From assembly GCA_028284065.1 (NCBI GenBank), contig JANQSJ010000010.1:248001-312000 (forward strand): DNA of 64,000 bases. The letters run 5' to 3'. The translations under genes and the position numbers were made by a program. Positions 36,442-43,786 of this stretch are shown one piece after another; within the stretch, counting starts at the first letter, position 1, and every line of letters begins with the position of its first letter. This DNA comes from Parvularculaceae bacterium. GTDB taxonomy: Bacteria; Pseudomonadota; Alphaproteobacteria; Caulobacterales; Parvularculaceae. The notes beneath the pieces were generated by a model. The model was not told where the DNA came from. It saw only the letters and a list, made by a program, of their open reading frames with translations, and did not search any database.

Positions 36442-37376
36442 GCCGCAATCCCCGTCTCCGCGTCGCTGACTGCGTCGACGACAATTCCGTCAAGCCCGCC
36501 GATCCGCACGCAGTCAGCGAAGCTGTGGCCGCAGCCCGGCAGGACGCGAAATTCCATATGGGGATGACATCGCATCGCTTCGGCCGCCGACGCCATCGCC
36601 CGCGACCAGTTTCGCGCGCGCGCAATCCTGGCGCGTCCCTGCTGGCGGTCAATGTCTGCGCCCCTGCGAGTGTTTCGGTCGACCACGCAGTCGCGGCCGC
36701 CGATAAGAACCAGCGTCGGGATATCGAGAAACGCACCGAGATTGCCGCGCATCCGCGCGCCCCAATCAGCGACCGGCCCGTGAGACCACCCATCGCAAGG
36801 CCGCTGCCGGGGCGGCCCAAAGCCGTACGGGAACGGCGCATCGTCCGGAAATGTGTACCAGCCAGCCGAGGCGATCGTGAGGGACCTGACGCGCTCCGGA
36901 TGAAGAAGCGCAAAGCGATGCGCGAACTGCGCGCCGCCGGAATATCCAAACACGTGAAATGTCGGCGTCGCGCGCATGTCTGGTCGCGTAAATGCGGCGA
37001 GTTCGGGCCGGTCCATGAGGCGAAGAAGCGCAAGGTCGGCGCGCGGCCCTGCAACGACTCGCTGATAGGGGCGCCAGCGATCCGACGGAAAATGCGGCGC
37101 GATGATGGTCCGGCCGGTTGCGCACACGGCGGCGGCAAGCAGCTTCGCCTGCTGGCGGGCGTCCCTCGTTATGCCGTGTACGGCGACAAGGGGCGGTTTC
37201 GGCGAAGCGCCGGAAAGGTTCTTCGCCGGTTGCGCAATCCAGCATGAAAGCTCGCCCGGCGCCTGATCGAACCGAAGCGCCGAAAGCCTGAACGCAGGGC
37301 CAAGCGCTCCGCCTCCGTCCTGAACGGCGGGCTCGTTCTCGGCCGCAGCCGCTTCTTCGCTCATATCAAGCAGCAT
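36438..37376 (-). CDS. Alpha/beta hydrolase
   Basis: 312 aa from ATG 37376 (AAGGA 10 nt upstream, inside the hydroxylase gene); ATG 37364, one nt after the hydroxylase stop, is the alternative. Motifs: VAVHGITRDARQQAKLL (oxyanion strand), the nucleophile elbow GYSGGAQFAHRFALLHPERV, the Asp region LVLIGGRDCVVDRNT and the catalytic His in LPGCGHSFADCV. No signal peptide, so cytoplasmic. The fold covers esterases, peptidases and acyltransferases; the substrate cannot be told. Tight coupling on both sides (overlap with hydroxylase, ATGA with the ABC gene) means one operon and probably one pathway. Confidence 0.88.
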   Translation of the reverse strand: MLLDMSEEAAAAENEPAVQDGGGALGPAFRLSALRFDQAPGELSCWIAQPAKNLSGASPKPPLVAVHGITRDARQQAKLLAAAVCATGRTIIAPHFPSDRWRPYQRVVAGPRADLALLRLMDRPELAAFTRPDMRATPTFHVFGYSGGAQFAHRFALLHPERVRSLTIASAGWYTFPDDAPFPYGFGPPRQRPCDGWSHGPVADWGARMRGNLGAFLDIPTLVLIGGRDCVVDRNTRRGADIDRQQGRARIARARNWSRAMASAAEAMRCHPHMEFRVLPGCGHSFADCVRIGGLDGIVVDAVSDAETGIAA

Positions 37377-37950
37377 CGCCAAATGCGTCCTTCGCTGCGC
37401 CATTAGGGAGTACGTCGAAGATCAGATGAATTCTGTCCTCATCGCCGTCATTGCGCGCTTCGTGAATCTGCTTGTTGTCGAACCACCAAAGTTCGCCAAC
37501 GCGCATGCGGACCTCTTCGTCGCCGGCTTTTAGCCACGAGCCTTGAGATGACCTGAGCACAAGATGATACCGGTCGCGCAGGCGATAGTAGTCGCCTCGG
37601 TCAATGTGCGGATAGACGCGCTTGCCCGACGGAAGCCTGACGATTTTGGCGCGTCCCAACTGTCCGTCCCGCTCTTCGGCGAACTCCGTCAGAAACGATC
37701 GGAAGAGCGGAAATCGCCCGGACCCAGTGGTCCATCGGCTTTCATGGACGTCGCGACGGGGGCGTCCGGCGATGGCGGACTTCCTGAGGCCGCGCAATGG
37801 GATGGAGAGCGACTCGCGCTGGACCTCGATCTTGCGCTGACGCCCGGCGTTAGCGCCCCAGGCGCCGTCGACAGCGTCGATTTCACGGAGAAAGGCCGCA
37901 ACGTTGACATCGCCCTTCAGCTTACGGAAATACCTGTAGTTCTCGTGCAT
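37366..37950 (-). CDS. Aspartyl/asparaginyl beta-hydroxylase (Fe/2-oxoglutarate)
   Basis: 194 aa. ATG 37950 is chosen because GGAGGA lies just upstream and a promoter-like element at 38014-38039 excludes the longer frame opening at 38121. The family fingerprint is complete: iron ligands H115 and D117 (PHIDRGD) and H163 (KQIHEARN), the RYHL block (R126-H129), WWFDNK (155-160) and R173, which binds the 2-oxoglutarate carboxylate. Members hydroxylate the beta carbon of Asp/Asn in proteins or peptides, and some act on lipid A or free amino acids. First gene of a four-gene operon located between two loci that encode extremely Asp-rich exported proteins, which makes protein Asp a plausible substrate. 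That is inference. Confidence 0.9.
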   Translation of the reverse strand: MHENYRYFRKLKGDVNVAAFLREIDAVDGAWGANAGRQRKIEVQRESLSIPLRGLRKSAIAGRPRRDVHESRWTTGSGRFPLFRSFLTEFAEERDGQLGRAKIVRLPSGKRVYPHIDRGDYYRLRDRYHLVLRSSQGSWLKAGDEEVRMRVGELWWFDNKQIHEARNDGDEDRIHLIFDVLPNGAAKDAFGDAA

Positions 37951-38013
37951 GCATTCCTCCATCGGCTTTTCCTCCATCGGCGTTCGCCGGCGAAATCGCG
38001 CGTGTGAGTTCGA

Positions 38014-38039
38014 GACGAGCGCAGCGCTATCTTTATTCC
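38014..38039 (-). promoter_or_regulatory. Candidate ECF promoter for the hydroxylase operon
   Basis: Minus strand GGAATAAA (38039-38032), 14-nt spacer, CGTC (38017-38014), 64 bp before the hydroxylase ATG. Confidence 0.65.
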
Positions 38040-38179
38040 GACTACGGCGAGAAATTCGGATTGAGTTGCGATGACGGGAATTAACTTTATGTATTTCACC
38101 CGACCTTTTCGGGTCGCTCATCGGGCGTTCATCTGAAATTCAGAAATCAGACAAAACTGGCGACAGGTGCCGATTTCGT

Positions 38180-38205
38180 GAAATAACACGACGATAGCGG
38201 ACGTC
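38180..38205 (+). promoter_or_regulatory. Weak ECF-type element before the acidic lipoprotein
   Basis: GAAATAAC (two mismatches to GGAATAAA), 14-nt spacer, CGTC at 38202-38205, 36 bp before the ATG. Same spacing as the strong sites, weaker -35. Confidence 0.35.
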
Positions 38206-38240
38206 GATGTCGTGCACATTGTCCCTTTCAGGAAAGGCCT

Positions 38241-38630
38241 ATGCGTAGAAACAAGAACCAAAGTCGGGGGCGGGGGCGAATTACGGCGACGCGCGCGTCG
38301 GCGATGATTGTTTGCGCATTGGCGGCGGGCGGCTGCACTGGCGGAGCAGGATACCAATTCCTCGACGTCGCTGACGTCGCGCCGTCGAGCCCGCAGGCGC
38401 TCGATCGGGAAATCCGTCCACAACGCACGGACTTCGCGATCAACAACTCTGGGCCGTGTGGCGATCCGGATGCAGGTAGCTGCGCCTTGATTGATTCTGA
38501 GGCCACAGAGCCGTTAGAGCCGATCGAGCCGGGATTTGAAGACGCAGACGAACTGGACGATGACTTGTCCGACGACATCCTGGACGATCTTGATCCAAAT
38601 GTTGACGACGAATTGGATGACGACAATTAG
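38241..38630 (+). CDS. Small lipoprotein with acidic tetrad tail
   Basis: 129 aa, ATG 38241 with AGGAAAGG upstream. Signal peptide with lipobox AAGG-C (ASAMIVCALAAGGC) after a basic N-terminus. The mature chain has two further cysteines (GPCGDPDAGSC, a likely disulfide) and ends in a strongly acidic tail with a hydrophobic residue every fourth position: LSDD, ILDD, LDPN, VDDE, LDDD. The same hydrophobic-acid-acid-acid rhythm fills the pro-region of the subtilase at 39756-41645, so the two may bind the same partner or be modified by the same enzyme. No known family is recognised. The outer-membrane barrel gene follows 113 bp later on the same strand. Confidence 0.82.
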   Translation: MRRNKNQSRGRGRITATRASAMIVCALAAGGCTGGAGYQFLDVADVAPSSPQALDREIRPQRTDFAINNSGPCGDPDAGSCALIDSEATEPLEPIEPGFEDADELDDDLSDDILDDLDPNVDDELDDDN

Positions 38631-38743
38631 CGGATGGTCGCGTGTCGCGGCTAAATCTCAAGGCGCGCCGACGACGTACCGAATGTCGACGACCGATTGA
38701 AGGCGCTCTCGCGTCGTGATCTTTTTTTTGTTTGGGGACGAAA

Positions 38744-39727
38744 ATGGCCGGAAAGCCAATTGTCACTAAGGCGCCGGCGTCCGCCGGTTTCCAAGCCGCG
38801 GTTGCTTTAGCGGCAGGTTTCTTCGGCGGGCCGATGTTCGCGGCGGCCCAGGATTCCGGCATTGACTCAGCGCCTGGCCAGCGCGGCCGGGGATCGTTTT
38901 TTGCTGACTACAGCGCCGGCCTTGAGTACGACAGTAATATCGCCGTCCTCGACATCGACGCGTCCTCCACGCAAAGCGACTTCGCCGCGCTTTTTGATCT
39001 GGGGGTCGGGTATGAGCACGAGTTTTCCGACCGGACGAGCGCCGAAATCTCGTACAATTTCGGCCAGGATCTGCAATTCGACGTCACCGAATTCAGCACC
39101 CAGCTCCATCGTGGCGAAGCAAAACTCACGCAGGACATCGGGGCGGTAACGCTCGGCGCCTCTTACCAGCTGATCTATTCGCGCCTCGGCGGGAACGGTT
39201 TTCTTAGGTTTAACCGTTTCACGCCCTCGATCGCAGGCTACGCCGCCAACAAGAAACTCTATTGGCGCGGCTCTTATATCTACACGGACAAGAATTTCAT
39301 TGGGCGAACGGATCGCGATGGCGACATGCACGCCGGCGCGATCGACGCATTCTACTTCATCAATGGCCTTAAGACATATCTAATCGCCGGATACCGCTTT
39401 GAGTCGGAAGATACGCTCGCGCCGGAGTTCGACTTCAATGCGCACAATGTGAAGTTTCGGCTGGTGCAGCGCGTCGCGCTGACATCGCGGCCATCGAAAC
39501 TGCGCGTCGGTTTCCGCTATGAAAATCGAAATTATGAGTCGATCACGCCGTCGATCGGCGCCATTCGCGACGACGTGCGCTATCGGGTGGACGCATCCTT
39601 GGAAACGCCGATCAACGATGTTTTCTTCACGGAAATCAGGGCGCGTTACGACATCTTGAACTCGAACCTGGCGGCCGTCGATTTCAGCCAGGCTGTCGTC
39701 TCCCTGCGCCTCGGCGGGCGCCTTTGA
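38744..39727 (+). CDS. Outer-membrane beta-barrel protein, possibly Slam/DUF560-like
   Basis: 327 aa from ATG 38744, with GGGGA upstream, just after a T8 run (38722-38729). Signal peptide (FQAAVALAAGFFGGPMFAAA) then GSFFADYSAGLEYDSNIAV, a start typical of transmembrane barrels with paired strands. Some fourteen amphipathic strands follow (EISYNFGQDLQFDV, ASYQLIYSRL, YWRGSYIYTDKNFIGR, YLIAGYRFES, LRVGFRYENRNYES, EIRARYDILNSN), ending VVSLRLGGRL. The strand pattern recalls the barrel of surface-lipoprotein assembly modifiers, but the TPR domain of Slam is absent, so this is only a suggestion. Neighbouring an acidic lipoprotein and convergent (28-bp gap) with the acidic subtilase. Confidence 0.75.
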   Translation: MAGKPIVTKAPASAGFQAAVALAAGFFGGPMFAAAQDSGIDSAPGQRGRGSFFADYSAGLEYDSNIAVLDIDASSTQSDFAALFDLGVGYEHEFSDRTSAEISYNFGQDLQFDVTEFSTQLHRGEAKLTQDIGAVTLGASYQLIYSRLGGNGFLRFNRFTPSIAGYAANKKLYWRGSYIYTDKNFIGRTDRDGDMHAGAIDAFYFINGLKTYLIAGYRFESEDTLAPEFDFNAHNVKFRLVQRVALTSRPSKLRVGFRYENRNYESITPSIGAIRDDVRYRVDASLETPINDVFFTEIRARYDILNSNLAAVDFSQAVVSLRLGGRL

Positions 39728-39755
39728 CGTTTATGTCGCCTGGCCGCGCAACGGT

Positions 39756-41645
39756 TTAGGGCGTCAACAATCCGTACCCATAGGTTCGGTCCTTACCCAC
39801 CTGCCCCAGGTCAGTGGAAAGCCGCCGCAATTCCGCGACCGGGTCAATTCCCGCGCTGGCGTCGCCAATCGCGGCCCTGCGCTGCGCCAGCAGCGCGGAG
39901 GCGAACGGAGCCGCCATGGAGGTGCCGCTTTCGAGCGCGTAACCGTCAGCGCCCGATGCAACGACGATGTCAACGCCCGGCGCGGCGAAGTCCACATGCG
40001 CCCCCCGGCCGGCGAGGCGATAGACCCTGCGCCGCGCGTTGACGGCCGTTACGCCGACAACGCCCTCATAGGCGGCCGGGTAGGCTGCAGGCGCGCCGGG
40101 ACCTGCATTGCCGACCGCGGCGACCACCATCGCGCCCTGTCCTCTGGCCCGTTCGATCGCGGTCTGAAGGACCCGGTTCGCCGGTCCGGAGAGACTCATA
40201 TTGATGACGTCGACGCGCTTCTCGATCATCCAGTCGACCGCCCGGACGAGGCTTTCGGCGCTTGCCGCGACGCCATTATCGCCATCGCGCGCAAAAACCG
40301 ACGCCGCGAACAGCGACGCGCCTGGCGCAAGGCCGACATAGTCGCGATCGTTCCCGACAAGGATGGCCGCCACGGCCGTGCCGTGGTCCGAAGGCTGATC
40401 TTTCGCTTTACCGACCCCCCTTACGATGAACGCGCGCTGGCGGATGCGTCCCGACCGCAATGCCGGGTGCCGGTGGTTTACCCTCGTATCGATCTGGCCG
40501 AGCCGCAGCCGCGCATTGCCGCTCGCCGGCATGAAGAATGTGGGCATGAACCCTTCCGGTAACGTAGCGGTCCGCTGCGGCGAACGCCGCTTCAGGCTTG
40601 GCGCGATGGGCGCGGCCTCTTCCGGTCGAAAAACATGGTTGAAGTCGATCTCCGCCTCAGGCGCGATCGCAAGGATCGCCTGCGTTTGCGCGTCGAGATT
40701 TCCACTCGGCGGCGTCGCGATCCGCGCGACAATCAGGTCGATCGCGCGGAGACGGTTCGAACTCAGAATTTCGACGGGGCTTTCGCGCAAGGCCCTCAGA
40801 TTGCCCGGATCCAGAAGGACAATGCGCTCGTCGGCCACGAATTCGCCGACGTCAACGTCAACGTCGATCTCTAGATATCGGTTCCCCCGGCGGCCGTACC
40901 GGCTGTCATCATCTTCATCATCATCGTTGCGCTCATCGTCGTCATCTTCTTCGTCTTCGCCCTCATCTTCTTCGTCATCGCCCTCATCGTCATACTCGCC
41001 CCCATCGTCATCATCCTCGTCGAAGCGCTCGTCGTCGTCGAAATCGTCATCGACCTCGTCTTCCACGTCGTCTTCCACGTCGTCGTCCAGTTCGTCTTCG
41101 AAGTCGTCCTCCAAGTCGTCTTCAATATCGTCCTCGAGGTCTTCCTCCAGGTCATCGGCGACGTCGTCTTCAACGTCGTCCTCGATATCCTCTTCGATGT
41201 CGTCTTCGAGCGCGCCTTCAATCTGTAGCTCGATATCCTCTTCGATATCGTCCTCAACATCGCTTTCAATGTCGTCCTCAACGTCGCTCTCGATATCGTC
41301 CTCGACGTCACTCTCGATGTCGTCCTCGACGTCGCTCTCGATATCGTCCTCGACGTCGCTCTCGATATCGTCCTCAACGTCGCTCTCGATATCGTCCTCA
41401 ACGTCGCTCTCGATGTCGTCCTCAACGTCGCTCTCGATGTCGTCCTCAACGTCGCTCTCGATATCGTCCTCAACATCGCTCTCGATGTCGTCCTCGACGT
41501 CGCTCTCAACATCCTCCTCAATATCGTCGTCTATGTCCTCGTCCTGCGCGGCGAACGCGCCGAGCGCGCCGCCGGGCGCCGGTTCGTGGGCGAACGCGAG
41601 CGCCGCGGCGGCGACGGCAGCGAAAAGGCGGTTAGTTTGGTTCAT
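39756..41645 (-). CDS. Subtilisin-like S8 protease with a ~200-residue acidic repeat region
   Basis: 629 aa with a signal peptide (LFAAVAAAALAFA). Residues ~35-245 are almost only Asp, Glu, Ile, Val, Leu: ten perfect copies of DDIESDVE plus one variant (EEDVESDVE), then degenerate tetrads (LEDD, IEDD, VEDD) and pure DDDD/EDEE runs. A globular linker (ISSN-type pro-domain, ~250-370) precedes the S8 domain: Asp in GQIDTRVNHRHPAL (~383), His in SDHGTAVAAIL (~420), oxyanion Asn in AVGNAGPGAP, Ser in SGTSMAAPFASALLA (~572). The acidic segment is probably a Ca2+-binding, surface-exposed or pro-region module. Divergent from the ECF sigma gene; a GGAATAAA element lies 75 bp upstream. Confidence 0.93.
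   Translation of the reverse strand: MNQTNRLFAAVAAAALAFAHEPAPGGALGAFAAQDEDIDDDIEEDVESDVEDDIESDVEDDIESDVEDDIESDVEDDIESDVEDDIESDVEDDIESDVEDDIESDVEDDIESDVEDDIESDVEDDIESDVEDDIEEDIELQIEGALEDDIEEDIEDDVEDDVADDLEEDLEDDIEDDLEDDFEDELDDDVEDDVEDEVDDDFDDDERFDEDDDDGGEYDDEGDDEEDEGEDEEDDDDERNDDDEDDDSRYGRRGNRYLEIDVDVDVGEFVADERIVLLDPGNLRALRESPVEILSSNRLRAIDLIVARIATPPSGNLDAQTQAILAIAPEAEIDFNHVFRPEEAAPIAPSLKRRSPQRTATLPEGFMPTFFMPASGNARLRLGQIDTRVNHRHPALRSGRIRQRAFIVRGVGKAKDQPSDHGTAVAAILVGNDRDYVGLAPGASLFAASVFARDGDNGVAASAESLVRAVDWMIEKRVDVINMSLSGPANRVLQTAIERARGQGAMVVAAVGNAGPGAPAAYPAAYEGVVGVTAVNARRRVYRLAGRGAHVDFAAPGVDIVVASGADGYALESGTSMAAPFASALLAQRRAAIGDASAGIDPVAELRRLSTDLGQVGKDRTYGYGLLTP
41245..41520. repeat. 24-bp coding tandem repeat (11 units) in the subtilase gene
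   Basis: Units recur exactly every 24 bp (ACGTCGCT or ACATCGCT at 41257, 41281, 41305 and so on to 41497). Differences between units are confined to synonymous third positions (GAT/GAC, GTT/GTC, ATT/ATC, GAA/GAG, AGC/AGT), apart from the outermost copy. Confidence 0.95.
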
Positions 41646-41719
41646 AGCGCGTCACTGCTGGTCGGCCTCCGGCCGAGGTCGGAAAAGCGTCCAGATTTTA
41701 CCTCAATTTCTTCGAAAGT

Positions 41720-41744
41720 GACGTAGAAGGTCTTGCTTTATTCC
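41720..41744 (-). promoter_or_regulatory. Candidate ECF promoter for the acidic subtilase
   Basis: Minus strand GGAATAAA (41744-41737), 13-nt spacer, CGTC (41723-41720), 75 bp before the ATG. Confidence 0.65.
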
Positions 41745-41812
41745 ATGCTCGTTGGATTTCCGCGCCAAAGGTCTGCATATCGTCTTCCCGCGGCCCCCGA
41801 TCGCCTTGATCG

Positions 41813-41838
41813 GGAATAAAACCGGAAGCCGAACCGTC
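41813..41838 (+). promoter_or_regulatory. Candidate autoregulatory ECF promoter of the sigma gene
   Basis: GGAATAAA (41813-41820), 14-nt spacer, CGTC (41835-41838). It ends only 10 nt before the ATG, so it would give an almost leaderless message, or the true initiation codon is further downstream. Confidence 0.45.
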
Positions 41839-41848
41839 AGGGGATCAC

Positions 41849-42352
41849 ATGACCGCAAAAGGAGGCGTCGACCGATCGGCGTTGCTGGATCTGACGCCTA
41901 GGCTGAAGCGCTTTTGCCTCGTTCTGACAAGGCGCGCGGAAGACGCCGACGATCTCCTGCAGGCGACGGTCGAACGCCTCCTAACCAAGGGCGCGCCGGC
42001 CGAGGCGGACCTTAAGAAATGGGCATTTCGCGTGTGCCGTAACATATGGATCGATGAACTGAGGTCGCGAAACGTGCGCCAGGCGACGTCGATCGACGAT
42101 GCGCCGGACGCGAACCCCGTTGACGGCGAACGCGCTGCGATGGCCCGCGCTTCGCTCGCCGAAGTGAGGCGAGCGCTCGCTAACTTGCCGGCGGAGCAGC
42201 GCGAAGCGATCAGCCTGGTGGCGATAGAAGGCTATTCATATAAAGAGGCGGCGGAAATCATGAACGCGCCGATCGGCACGGTAATGAGCCGGCTCTCGCG
42301 CGCCCGCGCGGCGCTTGCGGCGGTCTTTGAGGACGCCGCGCCGGTGACATGA
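41849..42352 (+). CDS. ECF sigma factor
   Basis: 167 aa, ATG 41849 with GGGGA 5 nt upstream. Region 2 is LKRFCLVLTRRAEDADDLLQATVERLL followed by KKWAFRVCRNIWIDELRSR; region 4 is ANLPAEQREAISLVAIEGYSYKEAAEIM then GTVMSRLSRARAAL, the -35-binding helix-turn-helix. Full length for a minimal ECF factor, no extra domain. It overlaps the anti-sigma reading frame (ATGA) and diverges from the acidic subtilase. Copies of one promoter motif occur before itself, the subtilase, the hydroxylase operon, the response-regulator operon and DUF5666, so this factor is the best candidate to read them. Confidence 0.95.
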   Translation: MTAKGGVDRSALLDLTPRLKRFCLVLTRRAEDADDLLQATVERLLTKGAPAEADLKKWAFRVCRNIWIDELRSRNVRQATSIDDAPDANPVDGERAAMARASLAEVRRALANLPAEQREAISLVAIEGYSYKEAAEIMNAPIGTVMSRLSRARAALAAVFEDAAPVT

Positions 42353-42378
42353 CGCGCCGGATAAGGCGGAGGCTCCCC

Positions 42379-43251
42379 ATGAACGAAAACGGCGAACCGG
42401 AACGAATCGATGACGACGCTTTGCTGTCCGCGTTCATCGACGGCGAACTCGATGAGTCAGAACGCCAGTCGGTGGAGGCGCGCCTAGAGTCAGACCATTC
42501 TTTGCGCGCACGCCTTGCGGCGCTGCGCGATGTCGACGCCGCCCTCGGCGCTGCCTTCGACCTGGAGGCGATGGCGGTCCCCGCGTCGGTCACGTCACTG
42601 CTGGAGACAGGCGCAGAGCCGGAAAGCAACGCAGGCGCCCCAACCGCGCGCGCGCCGCGGAGGGCTGATCGACAGGATGAAGACAAAAAAGTGGCTGAGG
42701 CGCCTGGCGAAGTCGTTAGGTTCCCGACGCGGCGCGTGTCTGACTTTTTCGCGCCCGCAGCCATCGCCGCGTCGGTCGCGCTCATGGCCGGATATGTCGC
42801 TGGATCAATGCAAGCTTCGCCGGCGTCCGGCCCCGGCGACGCCCGTCGGATCGCGTTTGTCGGCGCGCTTGGCGCCGAAGATCCGATTGCGGCCGCATTA
42901 AGCGCGGTTCCGAGCGGTCAGACGGCGGCGCTTACCGAAGACGGCGGCGGCGCCGCGTTCAGGCCGGTTCTTTCATTCCGTGCGACGGACGGCTCGTTCT
43001 GCCGTGAATTCGAAGCAGGATCGGCGTTGCGATCAGTTCACGGCGTCGCCTGCCGGGATGCCGGTCAATGGACGGTCCGCGCCATGATATCGGGCGCCGC
43101 ATTGGACATTGCCGATGGGAGCGGCTTCCAGACGGCGTCGGCGGCCGATGCGGCGCTTATCGCAGATTTCATCGACGGCGTGATTGAGGGCGATCCTTTT
43201 GATCTTGACGACGAGGCCGCCGCGCTCGAGGACGGCGCGGACGAAAACTAG
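42379..43251 (+). CDS. Transmembrane anti-sigma factor
   Basis: 290 aa from ATG 42379 (GGAGG 7 nt upstream); an earlier ATG at 42349 overlaps the sigma stop and would add ten Arg-rich residues. The N-terminus has the anti-sigma domain helix pattern DDALLSAFIDGELDESERQSVEARLE, without the HxxxCxxC zinc motif. One membrane helix (FFAPAAIAASVALMAGYVAGS, ~125-145) separates it from a periplasmic domain with two Cys (SFCREFE, GVACRD) that could form a disulfide and sense the envelope. It ends in an acidic tail. Co-transcribed with the sigma factor, which it would hold at the membrane until an envelope signal releases it. Confidence 0.9.
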   Translation: MNENGEPERIDDDALLSAFIDGELDESERQSVEARLESDHSLRARLAALRDVDAALGAAFDLEAMAVPASVTSLLETGAEPESNAGAPTARAPRRADRQDEDKKVAEAPGEVVRFPTRRVSDFFAPAAIAASVALMAGYVAGSMQASPASGPGDARRIAFVGALGAEDPIAAALSAVPSGQTAALTEDGGGAAFRPVLSFRATDGSFCREFEAGSALRSVHGVACRDAGQWTVRAMISGAALDIADGSGFQTASAADAALIADFIDGVIEGDPFDLDDEAAALEDGADEN

Positions 43252-43786
43252 GCTCTGCACAAATTAGTTTGCGGCAGAGCACGAACGGCGCGTTACGATG
43301 GCGACGGAGTTCTGCCTAGTTTGATAAGCGGCAGTGTGACGACAGCCGAAATCTCGGTCAGCGGCAATGATGCCCAAACCGGCCATTTGCGTACGATGAC
43401 AAGCACTGCAAGCTGACTTAGCCACTAGCTCCATCGGCGCATCGTCGGTTCCAATACTCGTTCGTATCGATCCGCCAGATCTGTGTAATTATCAACCACC
43501 GTGAATTCATGTATTGGCATGCGCAGTGTCGGAATACGCCACACGTGAAGTGTGGGCTCACGCGGATGCGACCGCTCCCTCGCCGCAATCACGGACGGTG
43601 GGGTCGATTTCAGAAAGGACATTCCGTTGCTCTCTATACGGCGTACCCGGACATGAAGGCCCGGGCAGGTTCCCGCTTTGCTTCAACGCAACGGCATCGT
43701 AACTTCAGTCGCGCGAGCGTTTAGAGCAGAATTACAGCGACCGGACGAAGACCCGAATTCGCAAAATCCGGACGCCAGATCGCTCG
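43252..43786. other. Intergenic with weak hairpin, no gene recognised
   Basis: 535 bp between the anti-sigma gene and the convergent TetR gene. GCTCTGC (43252-43258) and GCAGAGC (43274-43280) form a 7-bp stem right after the anti-sigma stop, without a T-tract. Short frames on both strands (e.g. 43425-43622 minus) show no domain. Confidence 0.5.

Noticed and set aside
33614..37950. Ribosomal peptide (RiPP) cluster around the ABC exporter
   Set aside because: No short precursor gene with a leader, no C39 peptidase domain, no ATP-grasp, radical-SAM or YcaO enzyme; kept only as a broader modification/export hypothesis.
41245..41520. CRISPR array
   Set aside because: The 24-bp period is continuous without spacers and is in frame in a protease gene.
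40426..41721. 431-codon plus-strand frame dominated by Ser (SSSTSLS repeats)
   Set aside because: Antisense shadow of the DDIESDVE repeats of the subtilase; its period is that of the 24-bp unit.
43425..43724. Short overlapping frames between the anti-sigma and TetR genes
   Set aside because: Neither strand shows a ribosome site, family motif or codon use like the neighbours.
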